A stretch of DNA of 64,000 bases from Pseudoips prasinana (GCA_951640165.1 OX621242.1:27710001-27774000); one strand, 5' to 3'; positions 21,333 to 32,236 are shown, counted from the first letter of the stretch. Notes: generated from the sequence alone by a model not told the origin. Translations and numbers: made by a program.

Positions 21333-21472
21333 GTACAGATGCCAGCACATCCAGCTACCACAGTCTGTCAAATTTCTTGTATAGATTTTCAACTTTATCA
21401 CAACAGTATAAGGCTCACTTTCAATTGGGGAAATTGACAAATTGGGTTACCTTGATGTGCTGGCGTCTGTAC
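21333..21472. mobile_element. MITE-1 copy, complete
   Basis: 140 bp from GTAC to GTAC. Ends GTACAGATGCCAGCACATCC and TGTGCTGGCGTCTGTAC, inner ATAAGGCTCACTTTCAATTG. The family has long inverted ends, no ORF and always a GTAC at both edges. Confidence 0.8.
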
Positions 21473-21570
21473 AATAGAATTCAGACTGTCATTTGGGATT
21501 TTTTTAATTGACGCATTCTATGTAATACTGAGATATTCACATGGGAGATTTTGTTAATAATCGTTATTCA

Positions 21571-21990
21571 AAATTATTTATTTATTTTATTTATTTATTT
21601 GTTCGGGAATACAAACGGTTACACAGTTTTCTTAATAACTAAGTTATAGTTTATAGGATTTGTTAATGAGTAACCCACATCGTTATCCACTTTACTATAA
21701 TAATGTATGAAAAATTTCGTTTTGGGCACAAATATCACAAAGGAGATTTTAAATTTGCAACGATGATATATATTTTTTTATTCTACCAAGTCGGGAAACA
21801 AGCATATAGCCCACCTGATGGTAAGCACTAATTCAAATAGTTAGTTAGTTAGGTAGGTGGTCGGTTTCCACATTTAGCCTTCTGATTGCATACTCAATCC
21901 ATTTCATTTCCATCCAGACGACAAGGAGACGTCGAAAGCTTCGGTGCCTCCTGCAGTGTTATTTTTTTTCTTTTTTTGTTCTGGAACGGA
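21571..21990 (-). mobile_element. Possible LINE 3' fragments
   Basis: Two adjoining pieces. 21571-21660 begins with a TTTA tetramer tract then GTTCGGGAATACAAACGG, like a LINE 3' end on the minus strand. 21780-21830 has AAACAAGCATATAGCCCACC then TGATGGTAAGC, which I have seen at LINE 3' ends in Lepidoptera. No ORF is left. Confidence 0.35.
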
Positions 21991-22763
21991 CTAACTCCAC
22001 TGCAGTATGATCGTATGATGAGATGATGTGTGTGGTACTTGTACCGAATGTCAAATCTATAATCTTCTATGAATACCTAATGTACGAGTCTAGTTACAAT
22101 CGTTAACTCATTGTCATAAAATTATTCCAAGAAATCATGCATAATTATAGTTGCTCCTAACCAATTGAGAACTATTTACGTTCCTTGGAAGTTTCTGGCC
22201 CATCATTCCCTCGAACCAAATTTAGCTTTCACTACAACCATTGCAAGAACATGCATTTAATATCGATCTTAGATGACATTGCCATCTGCGTTGCATTACA
22301 GTTTATTGCGATACCAATATTAAGCCAAACACAATGGAAAAAGCTTACTCAAAGAATGCTCTCCAACTGAAATTGAAATTTAGAACAACTACCCACTAGT
22401 CTAAATTTTAATTTCAGGTACACAGCATTTTTTACTTTCTTGTACAAAATGATGATATAATTGGGATTATAAATTATCGCTCTCGTTTATAATTAAATTA
22501 AATTAATTGAAATACTAGGAGTATAATTACCCAACCTCAATCATCACTTCATACGTCATCAAAACAATACGTTAGTCTTATTAAAAAAATACAACGATAA
22601 CTCAAAGTAAATAAATCCCTGTATCATGGGAAACTAATAATAATAATAATAGAATTGTGCGGAAATTTCTCTCCGTGTAGCCCATATATTTTATAAGTTG
22701 TATTCATATTAAAATACCCTTATATAATATATTGTAAATAATAGTCGTAATAAACATGTGATA
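21991..22763. other. No gene recognised
   Basis: AT-rich; nothing recognised. Confidence 0.4.
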
Positions 22764-23017
22764 AAAATAATAATATCTTGGGATATTATTTACACACGGT
22801 CATCTGATCCCAAACTAAGCAGAACTTGTACTCTGGAAACCAGATAACCGATATACCTATTACATATATTACATAAATACATACTTATATAGATAATTAC
22901 ACCCAGACTCAGGACAAACAGACATGTTCATACACACAAATATCTGTCCTGGGTGGGAATCGAACCCACGACCTATGGCGTGGAATGCAAGCATTTGCCA
23001 ACCACGCCAACAGGCCC
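22764..23017 (-). mobile_element. SINE-A copy, nearly complete
   Basis: On the minus strand: tRNA-like head GGGCCTGTTGGCGTGGTTGG (A box), GGGTTCGATTCCCACCCAGG (B box), body with ATATTTGTGTG, CTGAGTCTGGGTGTAATTA and TTATCTGGTTTCC, then the conserved TACAAG..CTGCTTAGTTTGGGATC and a CCCAAGATATTATTATT-type tail. This is the most numerous family here: about ten copies on both strands. Confidence 0.8.
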
Positions 23018-23030
23018 TTATTAACATGAT

Positions 23031-23132
23031 ATTCACAGACACGAAACACATGCAGACTCTGAACGGTATAATATGGGTCACACAACTATGTCTTATACGG
23101 AAACCTTAACCACAGTGCTATACGTGCAGTGT
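23031..23132 (-). mobile_element. SINE-D fragment
   Basis: Remnant with GTGACCCATATT, AGAGTCTGCATG and a CTGCACGTATAG-like head on the minus strand; the B box is lost. Confidence 0.45.
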
Positions 23133-23168
23133 TTACGAGCAATGAACTAGTCATCCCCAAAGACTACT

Positions 23169-23421
23169 ATAATAATAATAATATCTGGGGACAATGTCAC
23201 ACAGATCATCCTAGCCCAAACTAAGCAAAGCTTGTACTATGGGTACCAGGCGACGATATACTTACTTATATAGATAGATAAATACATATATACATAGAAA
23301 ACATCCATGACTCAGGAACGAATATTCGTGCTCATCACACAAATATTTGCACTTACCGGGATTCGAACCCAGGACCACCAGCTTCGTAGGCAGGAGCACT
23401 ACCAACTAGGCTATGGTGATA
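23169..23421 (-). mobile_element. SINE-B copy, nearly complete
   Basis: Minus strand: ATCACCATAGCCTAGTTGGT (A box), CTGGGTTCGAATCCCGGTAA (B box), body with GATGAGCACGAATATTCG and CTGAGTCATGGATGTTTTCT, then a GTACAAGCTTTGCTTAGTTT block akin to SINE-A and an ATTATTATT tail. Confidence 0.78.
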
Positions 23422-23682
23422 CCGACTATACAATTAGAGGTCATCCCTCGACCACCAGCAATACAAATAGATCGTAACGTCGCGTCGGGCAAATTAAATA
23501 TATTTAGTCACGTTAATACCTGTACATAATTAAACAGTTTACATACCTTACCATTAGTAAATAGTATACAGACCTAAGGTTATTTATAATTGAGTGTTAA
23601 CGTGATAATAATATTGAATGACCATAATTTTAGTGCAAGAAGTAATACAATTATGGACATTGAATATCGTTGTCACGTTAAC

Positions 23683-23823
23683 GTACAGACGCCAGCACAT
23701 CCAGCTACCGCAATCTGTCAAATTTCTTTTAAAGATTTTCAACTTTATCACAAAAGCATAAGGTTCACTTTCAATTGGGGAAATTTGACAGATTGGGGTA
23801 GCTGGATGTTCTGGCCTCTGTAC
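23683..23823. mobile_element. MITE-1 copy, complete
   Basis: 141 bp, GTAC to GTAC, with well matched inverted ends (CAGACGCCAGCACATCC and GGATGTTCTGGCCTCTG). One of the best preserved copies. Confidence 0.82.
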
Positions 23824-23842
23824 AATGATAAATAACTTTCTC

Positions 23843-23930
23843 AAAAGTTGAAAAACACGACACGACACGACGGCAAAAATAATTATGATTTATATCATAA
23901 TTATTTTTGCCGTCGTGTTTTTCAACTTTT
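23843..23930. repeat. Foldback of about 88 bp
   Basis: AAAAGTTGAAAAACACGAC..GCAAAAATAATTATGAT pairs with its complement around a tiny TTAT loop; the only asymmetry is an extra ACGAC repeat in the left arm. Confidence 0.8.
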
Positions 23931-23943
23931 GCGGGCATTCTTT

Positions 23944-24212
23944 ACGGTCACCGTAGTCTAGTTGGTCGTCGCCTACGAAGCTGGTCGTCCTGGGTTCGGA
24001 TCCCGGTAAGTGCAAATATTTGTGTGATGAGCACGAATATTTGTTTCTGAGTCATGGATGTTTTCTATGTATTTGAGTATTTATCTATCTATATAAGTAT
24101 GTATATCTTCGCCTGGTACCCATAGTACAAGCTTTTGCTTAGTTAGGGGGCTAGGATGCTAGCTAGGCTAGGCTAGGATGTGACATTGTCCCTAGATATT
24201 ATTATTATTATT
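23944..24212 (+). mobile_element. SINE-B copy
   Basis: Plus-strand SINE-B: CGGTCACCGTAGTCTAGTTG head, GGGTTCGGATCCCGGTAAG B box, the same body and tail as 23169-23421. A small GGCTA expansion sits near 24162-24180. With the minus-strand copy it forms an inverted SINE-B pair about 0.5 kb apart. Confidence 0.75.
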
Positions 24213-24285
24213 CTTTGACGTTTATTTTATTTGACAAATGAAAAGTGAAAATATAATTGACTATATACAACGTGTAACATAAATA

Positions 24286-24425
24286 CTGGCCTGTTGGTCT
24301 AGTGGCTAGTGACCCTGACTGGTAAGCCATATGTCGCAGGTTCGATCCTCACCCTGGCCAAATCAAAGGTACTGCCTAGTTTGGGATCCGAAGGCATTTT
24401 GATAGTCGTTCCGAGATATGTATTT
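24286..24425 (+). mobile_element. SINE-C copy
   Basis: Starts CTGGCCTGTTGGTCTAGTGG with tRNA-like box spacing, GCAGGTTCGATCCTCACCC (B box), then TAGTTTGGGATCCGAAGGCA and a short body. Confidence 0.65.
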
Positions 24426-24435
24426 TATTTATCTA

Positions 24436-24740
24436 CTAGCTGTGCCCCGCGGTTTAAGCCACGTTAAATTTTATAAATTATCACACCTCCCGTAGATAGC
24501 GTGATAATATGTAGCCTATATGTTGACCCGATCTCTTAGTAATATTCATGCAAAATTTGAAGTAAATCCATGCAGTACTTTTTGAGTTTAGCCCGGACAT
24601 ACATACAGACAAACAGACAGAAATTCTAAAAACTATATTTTTGGTTTCGATATCGATTACAGATAACGCCCCAAGTATCCTTTTTAAAAAATATTCAATG
24701 TACAGTTTTAACTTTCCTACGATTTTATTATATGTATAGA
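24436..24740 (-). mobile_element. Helitron-like element, both ends kept
   Basis: Read on the minus strand, A/TCTATACATATAATAAAAT..GCGGGGCACAGCTAG/T. TC and CTAG termini, A|T insertion and a subterminal hairpin (GCCACG..CGGGG is a decayed version) are kept. 305 bp, no ORF. Confidence 0.65.
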
Positions 24741-24847
24741 TTATTTTTAACGAAACTTAAAGAGCTTATTTTGCCTATCAAACTTAACAATACGCAGAAG
24801 TTTTATGTAAAAAAAGAAGATACAACTAGGAAAATAAGCAAAAAAAA

Positions 24848-24897
24848 GATTACTACCCCGCCACACAGGGATTATCTCCCTATTGCGGGCGCTCTGT
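24848..24897 (+). mobile_element. SINE-D 3' end fragment
   Basis: ACCCCGCCACACAGGGATTA followed by TCTCCCTATTGCGGGC matches the terminal hairpin region of SINE-D (see 2452-2500, where it is inverted). Confidence 0.45.
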
Positions 24898-25430
24898 TTA
24901 AAAAAAATCTCTGACACTAAAATGGCACCCGCTAACCATAATGTATGGAAAGCCAACTTTTTATCTTATTTCGCAAACTTACTACAAGTCTATAAGTTGT
25001 TTATTTTCATGGGTAGATATATTATATCTCCTCCACTATTTATGTAACACCTAGTACAAGTTACGTTGAGATTTATGGTCGTACCCCAACTTCCGTTTTC
25101 TACAAATATGTCACATTACTTTTTGGTTCGTTTTATTCATGACAACAGTCACGCAGTGTTTGCTCGCGGCCTCGGGCCGGCCGAGACCCTGTGTGTATAG
25201 GGCTTCTAAGCAGTGTAATGAAAATACATACCTAATAAGTATTTAACATGCTTAGCGTGCTAAAGAGGATTGTCATTGACGTCTGCTGACAGACTTCAGT
25301 AACGCAAACATAGGTAACAAACAGCTGACAATATTTGAACCAAATCTGTGTATGGAGTTTGAGTGATGTTTGAAATTGGTATGATAATTTCGTAATTGTG
25401 TAGGAATTGTAATGACTTAAGTAAGTGTGT
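24898..25430. other. No gene recognised
   Basis: Nothing identified apart from a GC-rich patch near 25160-25195. Confidence 0.4.
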
Positions 25431-25590
25431 TATTTTTTTTTAACGGGTCTAGTCCCTCCCTCTTACCCACCACTGCAACTCCTGTAAGCCAGGATCAACA
25501 GTGGCACACAATGAAATGATACTGAGCGGTGAAGCTCAGGTATGTCCCGGGGAATCGCTTTAACTGTCTTGGATCCCGCAACGAATTTAA
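25431..25590. repeat. Dispersed repeat R, copy 1
   Basis: After a T-run: CTAGTCCCTCCCTCTTACCC, ACTCCTGTAAGCCAGGATCA and TTGGATCCCGCAACGAATTT, in the same order as at 49914-50096. Class unknown; no ORF. Confidence 0.6.
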
Positions 25591-27041
25591 TCAGAAAGAC
25601 AAAAAAGGAGGAGTTAGAAAATGAATAGTTCCACTAAGTAAGTGTGTTAGTTTGACGAATAATATAGTGTTGCCCATTACTGTCCCACTGCACGACAAGG
25701 GATGCATGAGAGGGTACCTTTTACATTATTCATACCCTCTTTTCATCGATTATGAGAGGAGGCTTTCACAGTGCAAACTTTCGTGCATGTCTACGTCAGT
25801 AACCGCCCAAAGTCAAGGTTCCAACCTCAAAAGTGGGTGGCCTCCGACGCCGATACTTAGTTTGTAGTTTTATTTGCAAGACCACTTGGAGGAGGTGAAC
25901 GTGAGCTACGTTCACATCTATTTTCTGGTGAAGCAGTGAAAGCTTCCTGAGCTGACTGTAAACGTCCTGTTTTTATATTATTATTGTTAATACTTACGCT
26001 ACAATTTCTTCCAGTGCATTCTGCGCGTTTAAGCTTGCAATGGGGCAATATTCGCCAAAAATTAATGTGTCCTTTCAACGACACTATACTGTTTTATACT
26101 GTTAGACGGCACGAACCCATATATTCTATTGTCTGGTGTATCAGTTGTCATGTAAAAAGCCTACATTGTTTTTGAAATTATTCCCTGATTAAAAGTTTAT
26201 ATTAATAAATATTATTTTAATAAATAAACAAATTACAAGATCAACATATCATGGCGATTGCTTGCTAAACGTATGTAATACAAAATAGTTTGTAATCTTC
26301 AGTTTTATACAAATACTACCTTAATTACCATGCTTAAAAAACTACCTTATATTTCAAACTTCAGTGATACCAAAACATGATTTACTTTCCTAGATAAAAA
26401 AAATACTTAAAACAAAATAAAAAAATATTATTGTAAAGTATGCATTATATGATTAGGAAAACTTTATAGTTTTAAATTTGTTATTCAATTGAATTATTTT
26501 GTTCAACATCACCCAGTTAAACTCATTTTGTTATTTTTCAATTCACTCACTTTTGACCCGTACGCATCGGCTTATACGGACCGAGTTGCCGTGCAACGCT
26601 AAAATTGGGCGTTGCCTCTTAACTCCAAAATTTAATTTAAAATCTTTGGTAGCTTTGCAATCACATTCACCTACTTCAAACAGAACAAAATTAGCAACGA
26701 ATCATTAACCAAGACAAACATTTACTGTTTGCTAATAAGCAACTGTAAATAAACAGCAATAACCCGAAGCAATAACTCGGCTATAATGACTTGAACCACG
26801 GAAATGAACACATAAAATAAAAAGCAAAGCTATTGACTCGTTGTGGCCGTAAAACTAAACAGATTTCATGATCTGAATGCGCTCTTGTAATATGCCGAGA
26901 TTTCGTTATCTAGCTCTTACTTTATCTAAGTCCGGACTCATAAGGGAAGTCAGAGTGTATGGCTTGTTCCATTAAATAATGGGGTGTTGTATATAAAACA
27001 TATATGACGTATGTATATATAAACGTAGGTATGTAAATAAA
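25591..27041. other. No gene recognised
   Basis: Only short chance frames; no repeat I know. Confidence 0.4.
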
Positions 27042-27133
27042 TATGGACCGATGATCTTGTGCGGGTCGCTGGAAATCGCTGGATGCCTTTGTCCAGCAGT
27101 GGACGTCTTTCGGCTGATATGATGATGATGATG
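27042..27133 (+). mobile_element. RTE-like LINE 3' end, 5'-truncated
   Basis: Begins within coding sequence (frame TDDLVRVAGNRWM, a C-terminal signature of RTE-like pol proteins), then, after a deletion, the GTCCAGCAGTGGACG block and (ATG)n. It links the block at the end of the M repeats to a LINE. Confidence 0.65.
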
Positions 27134-27432
27134 TAAATAAAACTCAGTACTTACGAGTATATCAGTTTCTTAAGCCAATTCAGACTGCGCGTTAAAGTAC
27201 AAACTTTGATGGACAAAACAACATCTAAAAGATTAAGTTAATAAAAATATAAGGACCTAAAATTAAGGCATTTAACGTGATAATTTTTCTAATTTCTATA
27301 TTAAGTGAAATAAAAAATCATTAATTTCGCTTTACTAACTCATTTCCTCTATACTCCAAGAGGCCATCCATACGTAGATGAAATAAGACAACTACATCTT
27401 AAATAAATGTGACCCGTCATTTTTATAACAGA

Positions 27433-27617
27433 CTAGTTGTGCCCCACGGTTTTGCCCGCGTTAAACTTTAAAAATTATAGGCTATGTGTTAATCTAGGGT
27501 GTCAGCTAACTCTATACCAAATTTTATTGAAATCGCTCCAGCCGTTTAGACGTGAAGAAGCAACAAACATACACATTCTCACACTCACAAACTTTCGCCT
27601 TTACAATATAAGTGTGA
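27433..27617 (-). mobile_element. Helitron-like element, short type
   Basis: Plus-strand CTAG end at 27433 followed by TTGTGCCCCACGGTTTTGCC, far end near TTTACAATATAAGTGTGAT. Same architecture as 46456-46636 but a different interior (ACTTTCGCCTTTACAATATA). Confidence 0.55.
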
Positions 27618-28010
27618 TTAAGATTGTCTTACTCAGTTCATCCACCCTTATATATCTCCACCCGCTGGACCTGCATCTGCAGCTGCAACTACATCTCTAT
27701 AGTACATGAATGTACCCACTAAAGTACACATACAATGTTAGTCGAATCATCAGATGTGACCACCGCACCGTACTAATTGACCGGAAGCGGTTATTAACTC
27801 CGATGAGAGACCATTTACATTACTGGATAAATGTAGTTCCATGACATTGTACGGTTATTGTAATCTCTTGAATATGTAATATATACTTATAATGAATATG
27901 TATATGTTTACCTATTTTTCTGTACAACATGTATGCATCCTCGCTGTCAGCTGTAGTACATTTTAAAATTATGCAAACAAATGAACTTGATTATTTGTAT
28001 ACAATACGTT
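27618..28010. other. No gene recognised
   Basis: Nothing identified. Confidence 0.4.
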
Positions 28011-28375
28011 GCGTTGCCTTGGTTGGCAAACGCTTGCTTTTCACGTCGGAGGTCGTGCGTTCGGTTCCCGCCCAGGACAGATATTTTTGTGCATGAACAT
28101 GTATGTTTGTCCTGAGTCTGGGTGTAATTATTTATATAAGTATGTATTTACAAAAAAAAAGTGGTATAGGTAGTATATCAGTTATCTGTTTTCCATAGTA
28201 CAGACGCCAGCACATCAAGTTACTCCATCTGTCAAATTTTCCCAATGGAAAGAGAACCTTATGCTTTTGTCAAAAAGTTAAAAATCTATAAAAGAAATTT
28301 GACAGATTGGGGTAGCTGGATGTGCTGGCGACTGTACAAGCTCTGCTTAGTTTGGGATTTGATCCCATCTGTCTT
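28011..28375 (+). mobile_element. SINE-A copy split by MITE-1
   Basis: Head with GGTTGGCAAACGCTTGCTTT and a B box (GTTCGGTTCCCGCCCAGG), body, then TTTTCCATAGTA, interruption by MITE-1 (28198-28337), and resumption at CAAGCTCTGCTTAGTTTGGG. Uninterrupted copies read CCATAGTACAAGC, so the insertion point is known exactly. Confidence 0.78.
28198..28337. mobile_element. MITE-1 copy inside SINE-A
   Basis: Complete MITE-1, opposite orientation to the copy at 23683. Removing it and one GTAC restores the SINE. TA (or GTAC) is therefore duplicated, as for Tc1/mariner-type elements inserting at TA. Confidence 0.85.
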
Positions 28376-29317
28376 TCAAGCGTCATTGGTTACTGTAACC
28401 ACTGCTAATCACCCGGCCGTATACTATATAAGAAGGAGTATATTTACACTGTCTTATATATACATAAAACACTACTTAAAAGCTTACAGACTTTTCCAGG
28501 TTGAAGTGCCAAGAAAAGCCTACGGTGTGTTATATTTATAAACACTATGTACTACGTCACAAAGAGCTGTGACACTTCACACCGATGACAATAGAACTAG
28601 GTGGCTCCGTCTCACACATTCATGTCAAGTACCAACATTGCCAGGTTTAAAAATAGCACTGACATTGTGAACACCCTCATCAAAATTAATAATTGTATCA
28701 GTTGCGTATATTTAACGTGTTAATTGACAGTTTGGGCACTTTCTTGACGTCATGATTGTCAACTCTACCATGTAACTGTCTGGTCTATAAAATAAATATG
28801 CGTGTAGTTATAACAAGTATATATAAACATGAGTGTATTATTTCTACACTCATGTTTTCTATAAAACATAAGTGTAGAATTAATTATGAAAGATTATTAT
28901 CTATTCGTAAAGTACTTCCTATACATAAAAAGGTCGATTACTTGGTGGTGCTAGAACAACTGTATGAGGATAAGTACAAAATAAATATAGCAAAAGAAAT
29001 TGTTATGGTCACAGAACTACCAAATATCTGACCCATAAAATTTTTTAATAAATTATGCCTGGTTAAGATCGAATGTTAATAAAATGAAAAAAAAAACAAA
29101 CTGTTAGATAAAAACCGAAAAATATATTTCTCAGTGAAACTACTTAAATTCCGCATAAAATTGGTGTATTATTTTTTATTTCAGTATATGTATTTATTGA
29201 TATAACTGTCATTTAATTATTGACATTGTGTTAACGAACACTAATCCCGCCCGCAAACTGTTATGCAGTTTGGTTGGTTTATATTTTATGTAACATGTTT
29301 TTATGTTCAAAAAATTC
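28376..29317. other. No gene recognised; small inverted repeats
   Basis: A 91-codon frame at 28756-29031 lacks any family feature. Within it ACATGAGTGTA, CTACACTCATGT and a third related arm lie within 60 bp (28827-28888). Confidence 0.4.
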
Positions 29318-29542
29318 TAATCTCATCGGTCCGTAAGTGATCAGCGAGGTTAAGCAACTAGGCGCGCGGTCAATCCATAGATAGGTGTCCGCCAAAGTGG
29401 TTTAATTTCTGAGCATCACCGTGCTTCGGAGGGCACATCAAGCTCTCGGTCCCGGTTGTATCTATTAGGCAACAGTCGTTAAGCCATGTCAGAGGCATAC
29501 TGGGCGGCTTGAACAACTCTGACACTAGGGTAACCAGGTGAT
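29318..29542 (+). mobile_element. 5S rRNA-derived SINE, copy 1
   Basis: The first ~75 bp (CGGTCCGTAAGTGATCAGCG, GTTAAGCAACTAGGCGCGCG, ATAGATAGGTGTCCGCC) follow the internal-control-region half of insect 5S rRNA. The body has CACCGTGCTTCGGAGGGCAC and CTCTCGGTCCCGGTTGTA. A 5S-like pol III promoter defines SINE3-type elements. It is not a 5S gene: the 5' third is absent and the 3' part unrelated. Second copy at 41371-41575. Confidence 0.65.
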
Positions 29543-29931
29543 TATACGAGTTTCAGTTTCGTAATAGTGCAGATGTTATTATAATACAGCTGTGTTTATT
29601 TTACGTTTCAATAGTTATGAGAATGTCACCTATGTATGTCACAGGTGACTTTCAATTAGCTTTTATCATGATCATTTAAAATAATGTTATGTGTTCATGA
29701 CACATCACACAAATATGCGAATTCAATTTAGGAGTGGCTCAGAAAAGGCACTATTCACCCTCTTGGGTTCATATGATTGGGCTAAACATTTAATCCGCTT
29801 TCAAGTACAATCTGATGCTTCCGCTCAATTATGTGTTTTTACTATATAATTACTAATTAAAACGTTTTATTTTTCCATGTACTCTTCTGGCGTTATACAG
29901 GTAAGTTAAAATCATTGAAAACATGATAATA
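29543..29931. other. No gene recognised
   Basis: Nothing identified. Confidence 0.4.
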
Positions 29932-30235
29932 TAAAAAAAAACCGGCCAAGTGCGAGTCGGACTCGAGCACGAAGGGTTCCGTACCATTATCTATAAAAAC
30001 GAGCAAAAATTTCACGTTTGTTGTATGGGAGCCCCCTTAAATATTTATTTTATTTTGTTTTTTAGTATTTATCTGTGTTATAGCGGCAACAGAAATACAT
30101 CATCTGTGAAAATTTCAACTGTCTAACTGTCACGGTTCATGAGATACTCGTGACAGACGGACAGACTGACTGACAGACAGTTCTAATTCAGTAATAGGGT
30201 CCTGTTTTATCCTTTGGGTACGGAACCCTAAAAAA
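29932..30235 (+). mobile_element. GGCCAAGTGCGAGTCGGACT repeat, copy 2
   Basis: Well preserved: AAACCGGCCAAGTGCGAGTC start, GGGTTCCGTACC, CATCATCTGTGAAAATTTCA inside, end TTTGGGTACGGAACCCTAAA. It lacks the internal hairpin of the copy at 20491. Confidence 0.75.
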
Positions 30236-30283
30236 CCAACCCAGCGATCGGTTTTAATTTAATTCTAAACATAATTTACAAAA

Positions 30284-30387
30284 GAAATTACGAAGCGAAA
30301 GAGGTATGCAAGGATCGTGACAAATGGAAGTCCGTTGTCTCTGCCTACCCCTCTGGGAAACAGGCAGGTCTATGTATGTATGTATGT
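30284..30387 (+). mobile_element. 5'-truncated RTE copy with 13-bp target duplication
   Basis: Only the last ~80 bp of the ORF of the family at 3837-7395 (C-terminus SAYPSGKQA) plus the TATG tetramer tail. ATAATTTACAAAA occurs at 30271-30283 and 30388-30400, a perfect 13-bp duplication. This shows the usual integration footprint of the family. Confidence 0.85.
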
Positions 30388-30635
30388 ATAATTTACAAAA
30401 ATAAGCAAATCACATGTATATGGAATTTGATAAGAAAATACAATATGCCCTTTCATTTCTAAACTCGCACGCTATTTGTGCCAAAACAGTTACACTCTTA
30501 TAAAGTACAATCTTTGACGGATTTTATAAAATCCTATAAAGAGATTTAAGTAGGTATACATTTTGCTTTGCTATGGTATGGTATGCATGTACTATTCCGA
30601 AAATTTGGTCACTTACTTCGTTCTCGTTGCCACAT

Positions 30636-30861
30636 TACATATTTGACCGGCAGGCGAGGGTTCGATTCCCACCCAGGACAGATATTTGTGTGCATGAACA
30701 TGTCTGTTAGTCCTGACTCTAGCTCTAATTATCTATATAATTATGTATTTACAAAAGAAAATTAGTATTATGTAATATATCCTTATCTGGTTTCCAGAGC
30801 ACAAGCTCTGCTTAGTTTTGGATCAGATGGTCGTGTGTGAATAATGTCCCAGGATATTATC
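30636..30861 (+). mobile_element. SINE-A copy, 5' end lost
   Basis: Starts at GGCAGGCGAGGGTTCGATTC (B box) and continues through the body to CCCAGGATATTAT. Confidence 0.7.
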
Positions 30862-31119
30862 CGAAATGACGTTTTTGAATTTGACATTGACGCCCGATAT
30901 TATAAGTATATGTATTTTGTGAGCAACCACACTAACGCTTCGCAAATATTAGCTCTCAGATTAATTTACCTAATGGTAAATCAATCCGAGAACAGAATTT
31001 ATTTGTTTTTGTGATGGTTTCTGTCTATTAGTAAACTTTTGTTTGTCTTTGGTACGAGTTCCTTCGTAGGTCGGGGTACCCAGATACCGAAGTAGAGTCA
31101 AAAAAGCGACTTGTTTTTA

Positions 31120-31497
31120 AGGCCGGTTGGCGACATTGGTTAATGTCGCGATTCCCACCCAGGACAATCAGACATCACACAAATATCTGTCCTAGGTGGG
31201 AACCCAAGACAGATATTTAGTCAGTTTATCCTGACTCTGGGTGTTATCTATATAAGTATCTATTTACCAAAGACAAGTTGTATATGTAATATATCGGTTA
31301 TCTGATGTCCATAGTACACACGGCTACATATCAAGCTATGCATTTCCAGTATAAACTGATCCCGCGGTGTATAGGATTTCCATGCAATGAGAGGTCAGCT
31401 TATATTGGAAATGTATAGCTTGATATGTAGCCGTGTGTACAAGCACTGCTCAGTTTGGGATCAGATAGCCGTGTGTTAATAATGTCCCAGGATGTAT
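31120..31497 (+). mobile_element. SINE-A copy split by a second MITE family
   Basis: Degraded head, ATTCCCACCCAGGAC, a small inverted duplication of the ACAGATATTTGTGTG region, the body, then GTCCATAGTA, the MITE (31314-31440) and CAAGCACTGCTCAGTTTGGG. The break is at the same base as in the copy at 28011. Confidence 0.7.
31314..31440. mobile_element. MITE-2, GTACACACGGCTACATATCA ends
   Basis: 127 bp from GTAC to GTAC with ~38-bp inverted ends (GTACACACGGCTACATATC / GATATGTAGCCGTGTGTAC, TTTCCAGTATAA / TTATATTGGAAA). The sequence is unrelated to MITE-1 except for the GTAC edges. Confidence 0.82.
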
Positions 31498-31872
31498 AAT
31501 GTAGTGCTAAAATATTTAGTTGGTTGGTTCACAATATTATATTCCTTAAATCAGCTGTCATGAAGAGAAGAAGAAAGTGGTTCTATGATTTTTAAAACCG
31601 TAATTATTATAGCTCTACAATTTAACTCACTGACAGTTCATTGCCGGGTAAAATTAATTTCCGTGAATTCCTGTTTGTAAATTCTCTCGTAATACAGCGA
31701 TTAAAACACTAGTGCGCGGAATTGTGTTGCATTTAAAAATTTATCTGTCCGAGTTTATGCTAATAGTTTTCAAAATAAATCACCTCCTTAAGCTGTCGAC
31801 TTATAAGTCAACAGTCGTCTTCATGTTTTCTGGAAAGTACCAATTTTTTTTAATTACCTCGTACCGTACTCG
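31498..31872. other. No gene recognised
   Basis: Nothing identified. Confidence 0.4.
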
Positions 31873-31945
31873 TGTAAAGTACCTCGCGACACAGGGGTTA
31901 GATTCTAGGGGTCAATCTAACCCCTGTGTCGCGAGGTACTTTACA
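31873..31945. repeat. Perfect 32-bp inverted repeat with 9-base loop
   Basis: Arms 31873-31904 and 31914-31945 (TGTAAAGTACCTCGCGACAC..) pair without mismatch around CTAGGGGTC. The right arm is the 3' end of the SINE-D copy that follows; the left arm is an inverted extra copy. Confidence 0.9.
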
Positions 31946-32075
31946 AATAATAGATGGACACAAATTTCATCCAGACTCAGAACAACTATTTATGGGTCAC
32001 ACAAACAGGTACCCGGCGCGGGAATCGAACCCGGGACACGATTCGGCGAGGCGACTGTCTTCGCCACGTGCAGTC
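31914..32075 (-). mobile_element. SINE-D copy
   Basis: Minus strand: GACTGCACGTGGCGAAGACA head with a deletion, GGGTTCGATTCCCGCGCCGG (B box), body GTGTGACCCATAAATAGTTG and GAGTCTGGATGAAATTTGTG, 3' end CGACACAGGGGTTAGATT. Confidence 0.72.
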
Positions 32076-32180
32076 ATCTATTACATCCATTACAAGTATT
32101 TTTTGGTACCCAATGGGATAGTGTAGGCATCTTCTATAGTGATGTTTTCGTGGTATATTTTAATATTTTTATTACTGATT

Positions 32181-32236
32181 ATGGATGAATCCACAAAGAA
32201 AGCTTTGTTTTTTAAGCTCTTTGTGGATTCAGCCAT
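32181..32236. repeat. Small hairpin
   Basis: ATGGATGAATCCACAAAGA pairs with TCTTTGTGGATTCAGCCAT, with AAGCTT in both arms and a T-rich loop. Confidence 0.7.

Noticed and set aside
23584..23868. Overlapping ORFs on both strands
   Set aside because: They run through MITE-1 and the adjacent foldback; palindromes create mirrored chance frames.
28756..29031. Small host gene of 91 codons
   Set aside because: Low-complexity composition, internal inverted repeats and no family features.
29318..29400. 5S rRNA gene
   Set aside because: Only the 3' two thirds of 5S is recognisable, diverged, and joined to a repeat body; a second similar copy exists at 41371.
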